A stretch of 64,000 bases of DNA from Sphingomonadaceae bacterium (GCA_027533105.1 JAPZTW010000001.1:62001-126000); one strand, 5' to 3'; positions 38,180-47,518 are shown, counted from the first letter of the stretch. Made by a program: numbers and translations. The notes: generated from the sequence alone by a model not told the origin.

Positions 38180-38416
38180 ATGAGCGACACCGCCGACCGG
38201 GTTAAGAAGATTGTCGTCGAGCACCTCGGCGTCGAAGCCGAAAAGGTTACTGAAGACGCGAGCTTCATCGATGACCTGGGCGCTGACAGCCTCGACATTG
38301 TCGAGCTGGTCATGGCGTTCGAAGAAGAATTCGGCGTCGAGATCCCTGACGATGCGGCTGAGAAGATCAGCACCGTTTCGGACGCGATCAAGTACATCGA
38401 CGAGAACAAGGGCTGA
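38180..38416 (+). CDS. acpP: acyl carrier protein
   Basis: Carries growing acyl chains on 4'-phosphopantetheine during fatty-acid synthesis. The 78-residue acidic protein has the attachment site Ser37 in [10 protein letters not shown] and four predicted helices. ATG follows AAGGGG. It precedes fabF, as in most proteobacteria; the 122-base gap between them is full of hairpins that may set the much higher ACP output. Confidence 0.98.
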   Translation: MSDTADRVKKIVVEHLGVEAEKVTEDASFIDDLGADSLDIVELVMAFEEEFGVEIPDDAAEKISTVSDAIKYIDENKG

Positions 38417-38485
38417 TAAGCCCTTATCCGCTCCAGCCCCAAGCCTGTCTGGGGGTTGAAAGGCGGAAATCGAGCTACGAAATCT

Positions 38486-38520
38486 GACAGGCTCAGTCCC
38501 GGCAAGGGTCTGGGCCTGTC
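38486..38520 (+). promoter_or_regulatory. intergenic hairpin between acpP and fabF
   Basis: GACAGGC-T-CAG-T-CCC (38486-38500) pairs with GGG-T-CTG-G-GCCTGTC (38506-38520): 15 positions with one mismatch and one G-T pair. No T-run follows. The left arm can instead pair with AGCCTGTC at 38442-38449, so two structures exclude each other. Probable role in mRNA stability or attenuation of fabF relative to acpP. Confidence 0.6.
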
Positions 38521-38538
38521 GCATATCCGGAGAAGTGC

Positions 38539-39801
38539 ATGCGCCGTGTTGTGGTTACCGGTCTGGGCCTCGTAACCCCGCTGGGCGGGGACGTGGAAAC
38601 CACGTGGGCCAACCTGATCGCCAGCAAGTCGGGCGCAGGGCCGATCACCCGCTTCGATGCCAGCAACCAGAAGTGCACCATCGCGTGCGAGGTGAAGCCG
38701 GCCGACCACCCGTGGGGCTTTGATCCCGGCCTGCGCGTCGATCACAAGATCCAGCGCCAGGTCGATCCGTTCATCATCTATGGTCTCGATGCCGCCGGGC
38801 AGGCGCTGGAAGATGCCGGCCTCGTCGATATGGACGAGGACCTGAAGCTGCGCACCGGCTGCTCGATCGGCGCCGGAATCGGCGGCCTGCCGGGGATCGA
38901 GGAAGAATCGATCGTCCTGCATGAAAAGGGCCCCTCGCGGGTCAGCCCGCACTTCGTCCATGGCCGGATCATCAACCTGATCTCGGGCCAGGTCTCGATC
39001 AAATATGGCCTGATGGGACCGAATCACGCGGTGGTGACCGCCTGCTCGACCGGCGCGCACTCGATTGGCGATGCCGCCCGGATGATCAAGGACGGCGATG
39101 CCGACGTGATGCTGGCGGGCGGGGCCGAAGGCACGGTGAACCCGCTGGGGATCGCCGGTTTTGCCCAGGCCCGCGCGCTCAACTGCACCTTCAATGACCG
39201 CCCCGAACAGGCGAGCCGTCCTTACGACAAGGACCGCGATGGCTTCGTGATGGGCGAGGGCGCCGGGGTGGTCGTGCTGGAAGAGTACGAGCACGCCAAG
39301 GCGCGCGGCGCGAAGATCTATGCCGAAGTGGTCGGCTATGGCCTGTCTGGCGATGCCTATCACGTCACCGCGCCGCACCCCGAAGGCAAGGGCGCCGAAC
39401 TGGCCATGCGGATGGCGCTGCGCAAGGCCGGGATGGGACCGGGCGACATCGACTATGTCAACGCTCACGGCACCTCGACCATGGCCGACACGATCGAGCT
39501 GGCCGCAGTCAAGCGCGTGCTGGGCGATGACCTGACGGGCGCCTCGATGAGCAGCACCAAGTCGGCCATCGGCCATCTGCTGGGCGGCGCCGGGGCGGTC
39601 GAGACGATCTTCTGCATCCTGGCGATCCGCGATCAGATCGTGCCGCCGACGCTGAACCTCGACAATCCGGATGAAGGCACCGAAGGCGTTGACCTGGTGC
39701 CCAAGGTCGCCCGCAAACGCACCGTCCGCGCCGCGCTGAACAACAGCTTCGGCTTTGGCGGCACCAATGCCTCGCTGATCGTCAAGGCGCTGGAAGACTG
39801 A
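38539..39801 (+). CDS. fabF: beta-ketoacyl-ACP synthase II
   Basis: Elongating condensing enzyme of type II fatty-acid synthesis. The 420-residue thiolase-fold protein has the Cys-His-His triad: Cys169 (TACSTGAH), His310 (NAHGTST) and His346 (KSAIGHLLGGAG), with the C-terminal NNSFGFGGTNASLI. The ATG follows GGAGAAG. Its stop overlaps the mltG ATG by one base. Confidence 0.97.
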   Translation: MRRVVVTGLGLVTPLGGDVETTWANLIASKSGAGPITRFDASNQKCTIACEVKPADHPWGFDPGLRVDHKIQRQVDPFIIYGLDAAGQALEDAGLVDMDEDLKLRTGCSIGAGIGGLPGIEEESIVLHEKGPSRVSPHFVHGRIINLISGQVSIKYGLMGPNHAVVTACSTGAHSIGDAARMIKDGDADVMLAGGAEGTVNPLGIAGFAQARALNCTFNDRPEQASRPYDKDRDGFVMGEGAGVVVLEEYEHAKARGAKIYAEVVGYGLSGDAYHVTAPHPEGKGAELAMRMALRKAGMGPGDIDYVNAHGTSTMADTIELAAVKRVLGDDLTGASMSSTKSAIGHLLGGAGAVETIFCILAIRDQIVPPTLNLDNPDEGTEGVDLVPKVARKRTVRAALNNSFGFGGTNASLIVKALED

Positions 39802-40775
39802 TGCTGCTTCGGCGCGGGTGCTGGCCGCTGGTCGCGGCGGGGCTGCTCGCGCTCGCCGCGCTGGGCTGGTTCGTCGGTGGCTGGTTTTCCAGCGGCCCGC
39901 TGAAGCAGGACACGGCCTTCGTCGTGCCCGACGGGGCCAGCCTGGGCAGCGTTGCTACCAAGCTTAAGCGTGAAGGCGCGATCGAAAGCGCCGAGGCTTT
40001 CCGCCTGCGGGCGCGGATCTTTGGCGCGGGCTCGTCGATCAAGGCGGGCGAATTCATGCTGCCCAAGGGCGCCAGCCCGTCGCGCATCCTCTCGATCATC
40101 CAGGGCGACGAGGTGCTGCGCCGCTTCGTGACCGTGCCAGAAGGCATGCCCTCGATCATGGTCCACGAACGGCTGATGGCCAATCCGCAGCTGACCGGCA
40201 GCATCGCGGTTCCGGCCGAAGGCTCGATCCTGCCCGATACCTATGAGATCCAGAGCGGCGAAAGCCGTCAGGCTGTGGTGCTGCGGATGCAGGCCGCAAT
40301 GCAGCGGACGCTCGCTGAGCTATGGGCCCAGCGCAGCCCCACCACGGTGGTGAAGACCCCGCAGGAGGCGATCATCCTGGCCGGGATCGTCGAGAAGGAG
40401 ACCGGCAAGCCCAGCGAACGCCGTCTGGTCGCCGGCCTCTATTCCAACCGCATCCGCCAAGGGATCATGCTCCAGGCCGATCCCACGATCATCTACCCGA
40501 TCACCAAGGGCAAGCCGCTGGGGCGTCGCATCCGCCAGAGCGAAATCCAGGCGGTCAACGATTACAACACCTATACCATGACCGGGCTGCCCAAGGGGCC
40601 GATCACCAATCCGGGCCGCGAATCGATTGCGGCGGTGCTCAACCCGCAGCAGACCGACGTGCTCTACATGGTGGCCGATGGCACCGGCGGGCACCTGTTT
40701 GCCCGGACCCTGCCGGAGCACAATGCCAACGTCGAACGCTGGTATGCGATCCGGCGGGCCCGGGGCGATTTCTGA
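39801..40775 (+). CDS. mltG: endolytic murein transglycosylase MltG
   Basis: Membrane-bound lytic transglycosylase that cuts nascent glycan strands and so sets their length. The 324-residue protein has an N-terminal transmembrane helix (about 7-28), a LysM-like region (about 38-95) and the YceG domain with the catalytic motif IVEKET at about 196-201, then LQADPTIIYPIT and TYTMTGLPKGPI. fabF-mltG is a common alphaproteobacterial pair. Convergent with the alkylsulfatase gene, 8 bases away. Confidence 0.95.
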   Translation: MLLRRGCWPLVAAGLLALAALGWFVGGWFSSGPLKQDTAFVVPDGASLGSVATKLKREGAIESAEAFRLRARIFGAGSSIKAGEFMLPKGASPSRILSIIQGDEVLRRFVTVPEGMPSIMVHERLMANPQLTGSIAVPAEGSILPDTYEIQSGESRQAVVLRMQAAMQRTLAELWAQRSPTTVVKTPQEAIILAGIVEKETGKPSERRLVAGLYSNRIRQGIMLQADPTIIYPITKGKPLGRRIRQSEIQAVNDYNTYTMTGLPKGPITNPGRESIAAVLNPQQTDVLYMVADGTGGHLFARTLPEHNANVERWYAIRRARGDF

Positions 40776-40783
40776 CCGAGCCT

Positions 40784-42751
40784 TTAGGGCTCGACGATAT
40801 TGAAGGCCCCCGGCAGCGGATCGATCGCCGCCAGCCAGGCTTCGACCGCCGCCCGATCGCCCTCGACCTTGAGCTCGGCCATTTCGAGCTGGGCCAGCGG
40901 CAGTTTCATGAACAGCAGGCCCAGCATCATCCGGCGCGGACCGGTGATGGTGGCAGCGGGCTGGGCCACCGGCTTCAACCGGCCGATCATCGTGGTGCGG
41001 CTCACCTCGATCCCGGCGGTTTCCTGCCGGTCGGGCATCACCAGATTGATCGCCAGCGTTCGCCCGCCCAGCTTGCCCGGATCGAACCGGGTGGCAGCCG
41101 AATCGAGCAGCTCCTGGGTGGGAACGGCGGCGATCATGTCGTTGCTCTGCGATGACGTGGCGCGGGTCTTGACCCCCTCGCGCAGCTCCTTCGCCGCCAT
41201 CAGGAACTGGTTGCGCCAGATCCCGCTTTCGGCCTGATAGCCCTGCTGCTCGAAACTGTCGGCCAGCAGCAGCCGGGCAGGGCGGTTGGTCGGCTCGGCA
41301 AAGACGATCTGGCTGAGCAGGTCCGACGACCAGCGATAATCGCCCGCCGCGAAGGCCTTGCGCGCCGCCGCCAGGGCCTTGGCCGATCCGCCCATCGCCG
41401 CGATCATCCGCTTGGCCCGTTCGACCGGCGGATGGGCGTTGAGATTGGCCGGATTGGCATCGTACCAGCCCAGGTAGAACTGGTAGACCGCCTTCGAGTT
41501 ATGGCTGTAGGTGCCGTAATAGCCGTGGTTGAACCAGTCCTTGGCCAGTTCCGGCGGATGCTGCAGCGCCTCGGCGATCTCATGCATGGTTTCGCCCCGG
41601 TTCATCAGGCGCACCGTCTGGTCATGCAGGTAGCGGTAATTGTCGCGGTTGGCGGCCAGCGCCGATTGCACCTCGCCCTGGCCGAAGCGCGGCCAGCAGT
41701 GGCTGGAGATCAGCGCATCGCTGCGCGGGCCCCAGGTCTGCAGCGCCTCATCGATGAAACCGGCCCAGATCCGGGCATCGCGCACCTTGGCCCCGCGCGG
41801 GGTCAGGATATTGTGCAGCGAACAGGTGGTCATTTCCGATGAGAGGAAGGTCTTTGTGGGCTTCACATAGACGTTGAGTTCCGATGGTGCTTCGCTGCCC
41901 GATACGATCTGGAATTCCAGCTCCACGCCGTCGACCGTGCGGGTCTCACCGGTCTTGTTGATGGTGTCGCTGGGCGCGATCAGCGTGATCTCGCCCGCGG
42001 CGACGGCAGTCCCGATCCCGCTGCCGATCTGCCCGGCCGGCCCTGGTACGAGGCCAGCCCCGAACTGGTAGTTGGCGCGCCGCCCCATCGCGGCCCCGGC
42101 CATGACGTTCTCCGACACGGTTTCTTCCATGAAGTGCGCCGGGGCAATCACGGCCACCTTGCCAGCCTTCACATCGGCCTCGTCAATCACCCCGCGCGCA
42201 CCGCCAAAGTGATCGCCGTGGCTGTGGCTGTAGATCACCGCCTTGACCGGGCGCGGCCCCAGCTTCTCGTTCACCAGTTCCAGCGCCGCTTTCGCGGTTT
42301 CGCGAGTGGTGAGGGGATCGATCAGGATCCAGCCGGACGCCCCGCGCACCACGGTCATGTTCGAAATGTCGAACCCGCGCACTTGCCACACGCCATCGGC
42401 CACCTGGAACAGGCCATGCCGCCGCAGGATGCCGATGTGCCGCCAGAGCGAGGGATGCACCGTATCAGGCGCGGCTCCGGCCACGAAGTCATAGGCGGCC
42501 AGGTTCCAGACCGTCCGCCCATCCGCGGCCTTGATCAGCGGATCGGCCCGCGTGCCCACAAAACCCCGCGCCGCGAAATCGGCATCGCGGCCATCATCCT
42601 GGGGCAGTGCCGCCGCAGCGGCGCGCTGGGCGGCCAGCGTTGCGGGCGTGGCCGGCTTCGGAGCATCCGGGGCGGGCGCCTGGGCCAGGAGCAACGGAGC
42701 AAAGGCAAGCAGAGCAGTGCCGGCCAGGCGGCGATGGCGCAGTGCGGTCAT
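40784..42751 (-). CDS. exported alkyl sulfatase / metallo-beta-lactamase-fold hydrolase
   Basis: Related to SdsA-type alkylsulfatases, which hydrolyse alkyl sulfates such as SDS. The 655-residue protein has a signal peptide (MTALRHRRLAGTALLAFAPLLLAQA), the zinc-binding SHSHGDHFGGARG (about 181-193), later ligands including EETVSENV and SSEMTTCSLHN, and helical dimerisation and SCP2-like C-terminal domains. ATG 42751 follows GGGAGG; the upstream in-frame codon at 42817 would bury the signal peptide. The actual substrate (sulfate ester, phosphate or other) is not proven. Confidence 0.88.
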   Translation of the reverse strand: MTALRHRRLAGTALLAFAPLLLAQAPAPDAPKPATPATLAAQRAAAAALPQDDGRDADFAARGFVGTRADPLIKAADGRTVWNLAAYDFVAGAAPDTVHPSLWRHIGILRRHGLFQVADGVWQVRGFDISNMTVVRGASGWILIDPLTTRETAKAALELVNEKLGPRPVKAVIYSHSHGDHFGGARGVIDEADVKAGKVAVIAPAHFMEETVSENVMAGAAMGRRANYQFGAGLVPGPAGQIGSGIGTAVAAGEITLIAPSDTINKTGETRTVDGVELEFQIVSGSEAPSELNVYVKPTKTFLSSEMTTCSLHNILTPRGAKVRDARIWAGFIDEALQTWGPRSDALISSHCWPRFGQGEVQSALAANRDNYRYLHDQTVRLMNRGETMHEIAEALQHPPELAKDWFNHGYYGTYSHNSKAVYQFYLGWYDANPANLNAHPPVERAKRMIAAMGGSAKALAAARKAFAAGDYRWSSDLLSQIVFAEPTNRPARLLLADSFEQQGYQAESGIWRNQFLMAAKELREGVKTRATSSQSNDMIAAVPTQELLDSAATRFDPGKLGGRTLAINLVMPDRQETAGIEVSRTTMIGRLKPVAQPAATITGPRRMMLGLLFMKLPLAQLEMAELKVEGDRAAVEAWLAAIDPLPGAFNIVEP

Positions 42752-42984
42752 GATTTGAATCCTCCCTTCGGCCAAGGTGCTGGCCAAAGTCGATTCGAGC
42801 AAGCGCGTTCGCTTCATCGGCTCTGTCGATCACCGCAACCGGAGTTCCCAATTGGCCGGCCGCGCGAGCGAGGAGTAATGCGCGGTCATCCCTCGGTGCC
42901 GGAGCAGCCTTTGGCGGTGCTTCGGCCAGGGGCGGCGGGCAAAACACCCCTCCCGGTCCGCCGCCCCCAAGGGTATCAGGCACC

Positions 42985-43497
42985 ATGCCTTTCGAGCCCT
43001 TCATCGTCACCGCCGAACTGCCGTCAGACGTGCTGAGCTGGGCCGATGGCCTGCGCCGCACGCATTTCCCGCCGGAACGCAACCACCTGGCGGCGCACGT
43101 CACCCTGTTTCACGCGCTGGCACCTTCGTTGCGCGAGGAATTGCCCGCGGTGCTCGCCCGGATTGCCGCCAAAAGCCAGCCACCCGAAGCGGCGCTGACC
43201 GGACTGATGGATCTGGGGCGGGGGACGGCCCTGGCCCTGTCCAGTCCGGCCATGCAGGCGATCAGGGGCGAGATTGCCGAGCATTTCCACGGCATGCTGA
43301 CCGCACAGGACCAGCCCGAGCCGCGGCTGCACATCACGATCCAGAACAAGGTTACGCCGCAAGCCGCCCGCGCGCTTCAGGCTCAGCTTGAACCGGTCAT
43401 CCAGCCGCGCAGGTTCAGGTTCACCGGGCTTGGCCTGCACCGCTATTGCAACCCGCATTGGGAGGCGGTCAGGGTCTGGCCATTTCGCGGCAAGTGA
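42985..43497 (+). CDS. 2'-5' RNA ligase family (2H phosphoesterase) protein
   Basis: A 170-residue protein with the two H-x-T/S-x motifs of 2H phosphoesterases: HVTL (His38, Thr40) and HITI (His116, Thr118), about 78 residues apart. Members hydrolyse 2',3'-cyclic phosphates or ligate tRNA halves in vitro. Here it ends 73 bases before a tRNA-Met gene, which may be chance. Biological substrate unknown. Confidence 0.85.
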   Translation: MPFEPFIVTAELPSDVLSWADGLRRTHFPPERNHLAAHVTLFHALAPSLREELPAVLARIAAKSQPPEAALTGLMDLGRGTALALSSPAMQAIRGEIAEHFHGMLTAQDQPEPRLHITIQNKVTPQAARALQAQLEPVIQPRRFRFTGLGLHRYCNPHWEAVRVWPFRGK

Positions 43498-43501
43498 GTG
43501 G

Positions 43502-43530
43502 TTGACCGCAAGCGCGCTGCACCCTATGTG
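43502..43530 (+). promoter_or_regulatory. tRNA-Met promoter
   Basis: TTGACC (43502-43507) and TATGTG (43525-43530) with a 17-base spacer, about 40 bases upstream of the mature tRNA 5' end. It begins 4 bases after the stop of the preceding gene, so the tRNA should be expressed independently. Confidence 0.65.
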
Positions 43531-43570
43531 CGCCGCCTGCCGGGGCGCTTTGGCGCCAAAGCCTGTTTGG

Positions 43571-43647
43571 GGCGGAGTAGCTCAGCCGGTTAGAGCAGCG
43601 GAATCATAATCCGCGTGTCGGGGGTTCGAGTCCCTCCTCCGCTACCA
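43571..43647 (+). tRNA. tRNA-Met (CAT anticodon), elongator
   Basis: A 77-base cloverleaf with encoded CCA. The acceptor stem GGCGGAG/CTCCGCT opens with a G-T pair. The D arm is followed by the anticodon stem GCGGA/TCCGC, with loop ATCATAA holding CAT at 43605-43607. The T arm contains GTTCGAG. An initiator is excluded because position 1 is paired and the anticodon stem lacks three G-C pairs next to the loop. A lysidine-modified Ile2 tRNA also reads CAT, but the acceptor and anticodon stem resemble elongator Met. Confidence 0.88.
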
Positions 43648-43817
43648 TCTTCCCAAAGATTTCGATCCAGCCATCACCTGCCACAGGCTTGTGGCCATGG
43701 TCGCTGTGCGTCGGGCGAATGCCTGTACGATTGTTTCGCCCGCCTGCCCGAATCTTGCGCTTGTCTCACCCGGCGCGGAGGGGCATAGCGGGATCGTAAA
43801 ACATGGGAGTTCGCGGG

Positions 43818-45326
43818 ATGCGCCAGATCGATCATTTCATCGCGGGAGGGACTGCGGGCCTTGCCGCAGCGCGCAAGGCGCCGGTCTTCAACCCCAACAA
43901 TGGCGAGGTGCAGGCCGAGGTCGTGCTGGGCGGGCAGGACGCGCTCGATCGCGCTGTCGCCGCCGCGCAGGCCGCGCAGCCCGCCTGGGCCGCCACCAAC
44001 CCGCAGCGCCGCGCCCGCGTGATGTTCAATTTCAAGGCGCTGGTCGAAGCCCACATGGATGAGCTGGCCCACATGCTCAGCGCCGAGCATGGCAAGGTGA
44101 TCGCCGACAGCAAGGGCGATATCCAGCGCGGGCTTGAAGTGGTGGAATTCTGCTGCGGCATCCCGCACGTGCTGAAGGGCGAATATACCCAGGGCGCCGG
44201 GCCTGGGATCGACGTCTATTCGATGCGTCAGCCGCTGGGGATCGGCGCCGGGATCACTCCGTTCAACTTCCCGGCGATGATCCCGCTGTGGATGGGCGCC
44301 GTCGCCATGGCGACGGGCAATGCCTTTATCCTCAAGCCCAGCGAGCGTGATCCCTCGGTTCCCTGCCGTCTGGCCGAACTGTGGCTGGAAGCAGGCCTGC
44401 CCGAAGGCATCTTCCAGGTCGTCCACGGCGACAAGGAAATGGTCGACGCGATCCTCGATCATCCGGCGATCTCGGCGGTCAGCTTCGTCGGCTCGTCCGA
44501 CATCGCCCACTATGTCTACAACCGCGGCGTCGCCGCCGGAAAGCGCGTCCAGGCGATGGGTGGGGCCAAGAACCACGGCATTGTCATGCCGGACGCGGAC
44601 CTTGATCAGGTGGTCAACGACCTGGCCGGGGCGGCCTTCGGCTCGGCCGGTGAACGCTGCATGGCGCTGCCGGTTGTCGTGCCGGTGGGCGATGACACGG
44701 CCGAACGCCTCAAGGCCAAGCTGATCCCGGCGATCGAGGCGCTGAAGCTCGGCATCTCGACCGATCCCGAGGCCCATTACGGCCCGGTCGTCACCGCCCA
44801 GCACAAGGCCAATATCGAGCGCTGGATCCAGACCTGCGTCGATGAGGGCGGGGAACTGGTGGTCGATGGCCGCGGCTTTACCCTGCAGGGCCACGAGAAC
44901 GGCTTCTTCGTCGGCCCGACGCTGTTCGACCGCGTGACCCCGGGCATGAGCAGCTATCACAACGAGATTTTCGGGCCCGTGTTGCAGATGGTTCGCGCCA
45001 AGGACTTCGAGGAAGCGCTCAGCCTGCCGAGCAAGCACCAGTATGGCAACGGCGTCGCGATCTTCACCCGCAACGGCCACGCCGCGCGCGAATTCGCCGC
45101 GCGGGTCAACGTTGGCATGGTCGGGATCAACGTGCCGATCCCGGTGCCGGTCGCCTACCACACCTTTGGCGGGTGGAAGCGCTCTGCCTTTGGCGATACC
45201 AACCAGCACGGCATGGAAGGCGTGAAGTTCTGGACCAAGGTCAAGACCGTCACCGCCCGCTGGCCCGATGGGGTGGGCGGGGACGGCGATGCCGGCAATG
45301 CCTTTGTCATTCCGACGATGGGTTGA
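43818..45326 (+). CDS. mmsA: CoA-acylating methylmalonate-semialdehyde dehydrogenase
   Basis: Last step of this valine pathway: converts methylmalonate semialdehyde, CoA and NAD+ to propionyl-CoA and CO2. The 502-residue ALDH-family protein has catalytic Cys281 (SAGERCMALPV). The usual ALDH glutamate is replaced in MGGAKNHGIV, the mark of CoA-acylating members. ATG 43818 has GGGAG 9 bases upstream; ATG 43803 is also in frame and would add five residues. First gene of the valine cluster. Confidence 0.94.
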   Translation: MRQIDHFIAGGTAGLAAARKAPVFNPNNGEVQAEVVLGGQDALDRAVAAAQAAQPAWAATNPQRRARVMFNFKALVEAHMDELAHMLSAEHGKVIADSKGDIQRGLEVVEFCCGIPHVLKGEYTQGAGPGIDVYSMRQPLGIGAGITPFNFPAMIPLWMGAVAMATGNAFILKPSERDPSVPCRLAELWLEAGLPEGIFQVVHGDKEMVDAILDHPAISAVSFVGSSDIAHYVYNRGVAAGKRVQAMGGAKNHGIVMPDADLDQVVNDLAGAAFGSAGERCMALPVVVPVGDDTAERLKAKLIPAIEALKLGISTDPEAHYGPVVTAQHKANIERWIQTCVDEGGELVVDGRGFTLQGHENGFFVGPTLFDRVTPGMSSYHNEIFGPVLQMVRAKDFEEALSLPSKHQYGNGVAIFTRNGHAAREFAARVNVGMVGINVPIPVPVAYHTFGGWKRSAFGDTNQHGMEGVKFWTKVKTVTARWPDGVGGDGDAGNAFVIPTMG

Positions 45327-45329
45327 TCG

Positions 45330-46475
45330 ATGACTGACCAGTTTGCCCTGACCGAAGACCAGCTCGCCATTCAGGACATGGCGCGCAAGTTCACTGCCGA
45401 TCGGATCACGCCCTTTGCGGCCGAATGGGACGAAAAGTCGCACTATCCGGTCGACGTGTGGAAGGCTGCCGGGGAACTCGGCTTCGGGGCGATCTATGTC
45501 TCGGAAGAAAGCGGCGGGATTGGCCTTGGGCGTCTGGAAGCGGCGCTGATCATGGAAGCCATGGCCTATGGCTGCCCGGCGACCAGCGCCTATATCTCGA
45601 TCCACAACATGGCCGCCTGGATGATCGACTACTTCGGTTCGGCTGAACTGAAAGCGCGTTATCTGCCTGAGCTGGTCTCGATGGAGAAGATCGCCTCCTA
45701 CTGCCTGACCGAACCGGGTTCAGGGTCGGATGCGGCGGCGCTCAAGACCTCGGCCCGGCTGGATGGCGATCACTACGTCCTCAACGGCACCAAGCAGTTC
45801 ATCTCGGGCGGCGGGGTGAATGACATCTACGTCTGCATGGTCCGCACCAGCGATGACCGCGCCAAGGGCATCACCTGCCTGGTGATCGAAAAGGACACGC
45901 CGGGCCTCTCCTTCGGCGCGCCGGAGAAGAAGCTGGGCTGGAATGCCAGCCCGACCGCGCAGGTGATCTTCGAGGATTGCCGCGTGCCGGTGGCCAACCG
46001 CATCGGCGCGGAAGGTGAGGGCTTCCGCTTTGCCATGGCGGGGCTGGACGGCGGGCGTCTCAACATCGGCGCCTGTTCGCTCGGCGGGGCGCAGCGCTGC
46101 CTGGATGAGGCGATCAAGTATACCAAGGAGCGCCAGCAGTTCGGTCAGCCGGTCGCCGATTTCCAGAACACCCAGTTCATGCTGGCCGACATGGCGACCG
46201 ATCTCGAGGCGTCGCGCGCACTGCTTTACCTTGCCGCCGCCAAGGTCAACGCCAATGCGCCCGACAAGAGCCGCTTCTCGGCCATGGCCAAGCGCCTCGC
46301 GACCGACAACGGCAGCAAGATCGTCAACGATGCGCTGCAGCTGTTCGGCGGCTATGGCTATCTCAAGGACTATCCGATCGAACGCTTCTGGCGCGACCTC
46401 AGGGTCCATTCGATCCTTGAGGGGACTAACCAGGTGATGCGGATGATCGTGGGCAGGGACCTGCTGCGGCAATGA
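45330..46475 (+). CDS. acyl-CoA dehydrogenase, probable isobutyryl-CoA dehydrogenase
   Basis: FAD flavoenzyme that would desaturate isobutyryl-CoA to methacrylyl-CoA. The 381-residue protein has the ACAD signatures CLTEPGSGSDAAAL (about 126-139) and the C-terminal catalytic Glu364 in ILEGTNQVMRMI. The isobutyryl assignment rests on its place between mmsA and the 3-hydroxyisobutyryl-CoA hydrolase; a short/branched-chain enzyme of broader range is possible. It lies 3 bases after mmsA and overlaps the next gene by 4. Confidence 0.92.
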   Translation: MTDQFALTEDQLAIQDMARKFTADRITPFAAEWDEKSHYPVDVWKAAGELGFGAIYVSEESGGIGLGRLEAALIMEAMAYGCPATSAYISIHNMAAWMIDYFGSAELKARYLPELVSMEKIASYCLTEPGSGSDAAALKTSARLDGDHYVLNGTKQFISGGGVNDIYVCMVRTSDDRAKGITCLVIEKDTPGLSFGAPEKKLGWNASPTAQVIFEDCRVPVANRIGAEGEGFRFAMAGLDGGRLNIGACSLGGAQRCLDEAIKYTKERQQFGQPVADFQNTQFMLADMATDLEASRALLYLAAAKVNANAPDKSRFSAMAKRLATDNGSKIVNDALQLFGGYGYLKDYPIERFWRDLRVHSILEGTNQVMRMIVGRDLLRQ

Positions 46476-47518
46476 CCGATGAAGTGCTCATCCGCCGCGA
46501 GGGCTCTGCCGGGTTCCTCTCGCTCAACCGCCCGCAGGCGATCCACGCGCTGACCCTGCCGATGGTCCATGCCATGACCCGGGCGCTGCTCGAATGGCGC
46601 GACGATCCCGAGGTCAAGGCGGTGATCATCGATCATGCCGAGGGGCGGGGCTTCTGTTCCGGCGGGGATATCGCCTTCCTGCGCAATTCGGCGCTGAACG
46701 ATGGCGGCGTGTCGGGCCGCAAGTTCTTCCATGACGAGTACCAGCTCAACCACCTGATCTTCACTTATGAGAAGCCGGTGGTGGCCTTCATGGACGGGAT
46801 CACCATGGGTGGCGGTGTCGGCATTTCGCAGCCCGCACGGTTTCATGTGGCGACCGAGAATACCCGCTATGCCATGCCCGAAACCGGGATCGGCCTGTTC
46901 CCCGATGTCGGCGGCGGCTGGTACCTGTCGCGCCTGCCGGGGCGGATCGGGCAGTTCCTGGCGCTGACCGGCGCGCGGCTCGATGGGGCGGAATGCAAGT
47001 GGGCCGGCCTTGCCACCCATTACCTGCCGCACGATGCCCTGGCCGAGGCCAAGGAGCGGATCGCGCACGGGCACGAACCGGCGCAGGTGTTGGCGGCGCT
47101 CGCCGTCACCGCGCCACCGGCGAAAATCGAAGGCAATGCCGCCGCAATCGCGAAGCACTTCGCTTCGGACCGGTACGAGGACATTCTCGCCAGCCTCGAA
47201 GCCGATGACAGCGAATGGGCGGCCAAGGAGCTGGCCACGCTGCGCACCAAGTCGCCGCAGACCTGCAAGGTCGCGTTGCGCCAGTTGCACGACAGCCTGG
47301 CCTGCGCCGATTTCGCCGCCAACATGAGACAAGAATACCGGATCGCCAGCCGCGTGCTGACCCGCCCGGACTTTGCCGAGGGCGTGCGCGCGGTGATCGT
47401 CGACAAGGACAATGCCCCCAAATGGAACCCGGCCAAGCCCGAGGGTGTGTCGGACGAACTGATCGAAAGCATTTTCGCCGCCCTGCCGGCCGATGAGGAA
47501 TGGAAGCCCCAGGATTGA
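46472..47518 (+). CDS. 3-hydroxyisobutyryl-CoA hydrolase
   Basis: Crotonase-fold thioesterase releasing 3-hydroxyisobutyrate from its CoA ester. The 348-residue protein has the oxyanion-hole segment GRGFCSGGDIAFLRN (about 54-68) and the hydrolase-specific AMPETGIGLFPDVGGGWYLSRLPG (about 131-154), plus the long C-terminal extension that separates it from ordinary hydratases. The ATG overlaps the preceding stop by 4 bases. A 90-base inverted repeat starts right after its stop codon. Confidence 0.93.
   Translation: MTDEVLIRREGSAGFLSLNRPQAIHALTLPMVHAMTRALLEWRDDPEVKAVIIDHAEGRGFCSGGDIAFLRNSALNDGGVSGRKFFHDEYQLNHLIFTYEKPVVAFMDGITMGGGVGISQPARFHVATENTRYAMPETGIGLFPDVGGGWYLSRLPGRIGQFLALTGARLDGAECKWAGLATHYLPHDALAEAKERIAHGHEPAQVLAALAVTAPPAKIEGNAAAIAKHFASDRYEDILASLEADDSEWAAKELATLRTKSPQTCKVALRQLHDSLACADFAANMRQEYRIASRVLTRPDFAEGVRAVIVDKDNAPKWNPAKPEGVSDELIESIFAALPADEEWKPQD

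Noticed and set aside
40777..40793. Hairpin CGAGCC/GGCTCG between the convergent mltG and sulfatase genes as a terminator.
   Set aside because: Only a 6-bp stem and no T-run on either strand.
42929..42967. GC-rich hairpin upstream of the 2H phosphoesterase gene as a terminator or switch.
   Set aside because: No T-run on either strand, a loop of about 19 bases, and it does not reach the start codon; GC-rich pairing is expected by chance here.
43571..43647. Reading the CAT tRNA as initiator Met or as lysidine-modified Ile2.
   Set aside because: The first acceptor pair is formed and the G-C pairs of the initiator anticodon stem are absent. The stems look like elongator Met; Ile2 remains a small residual possibility.
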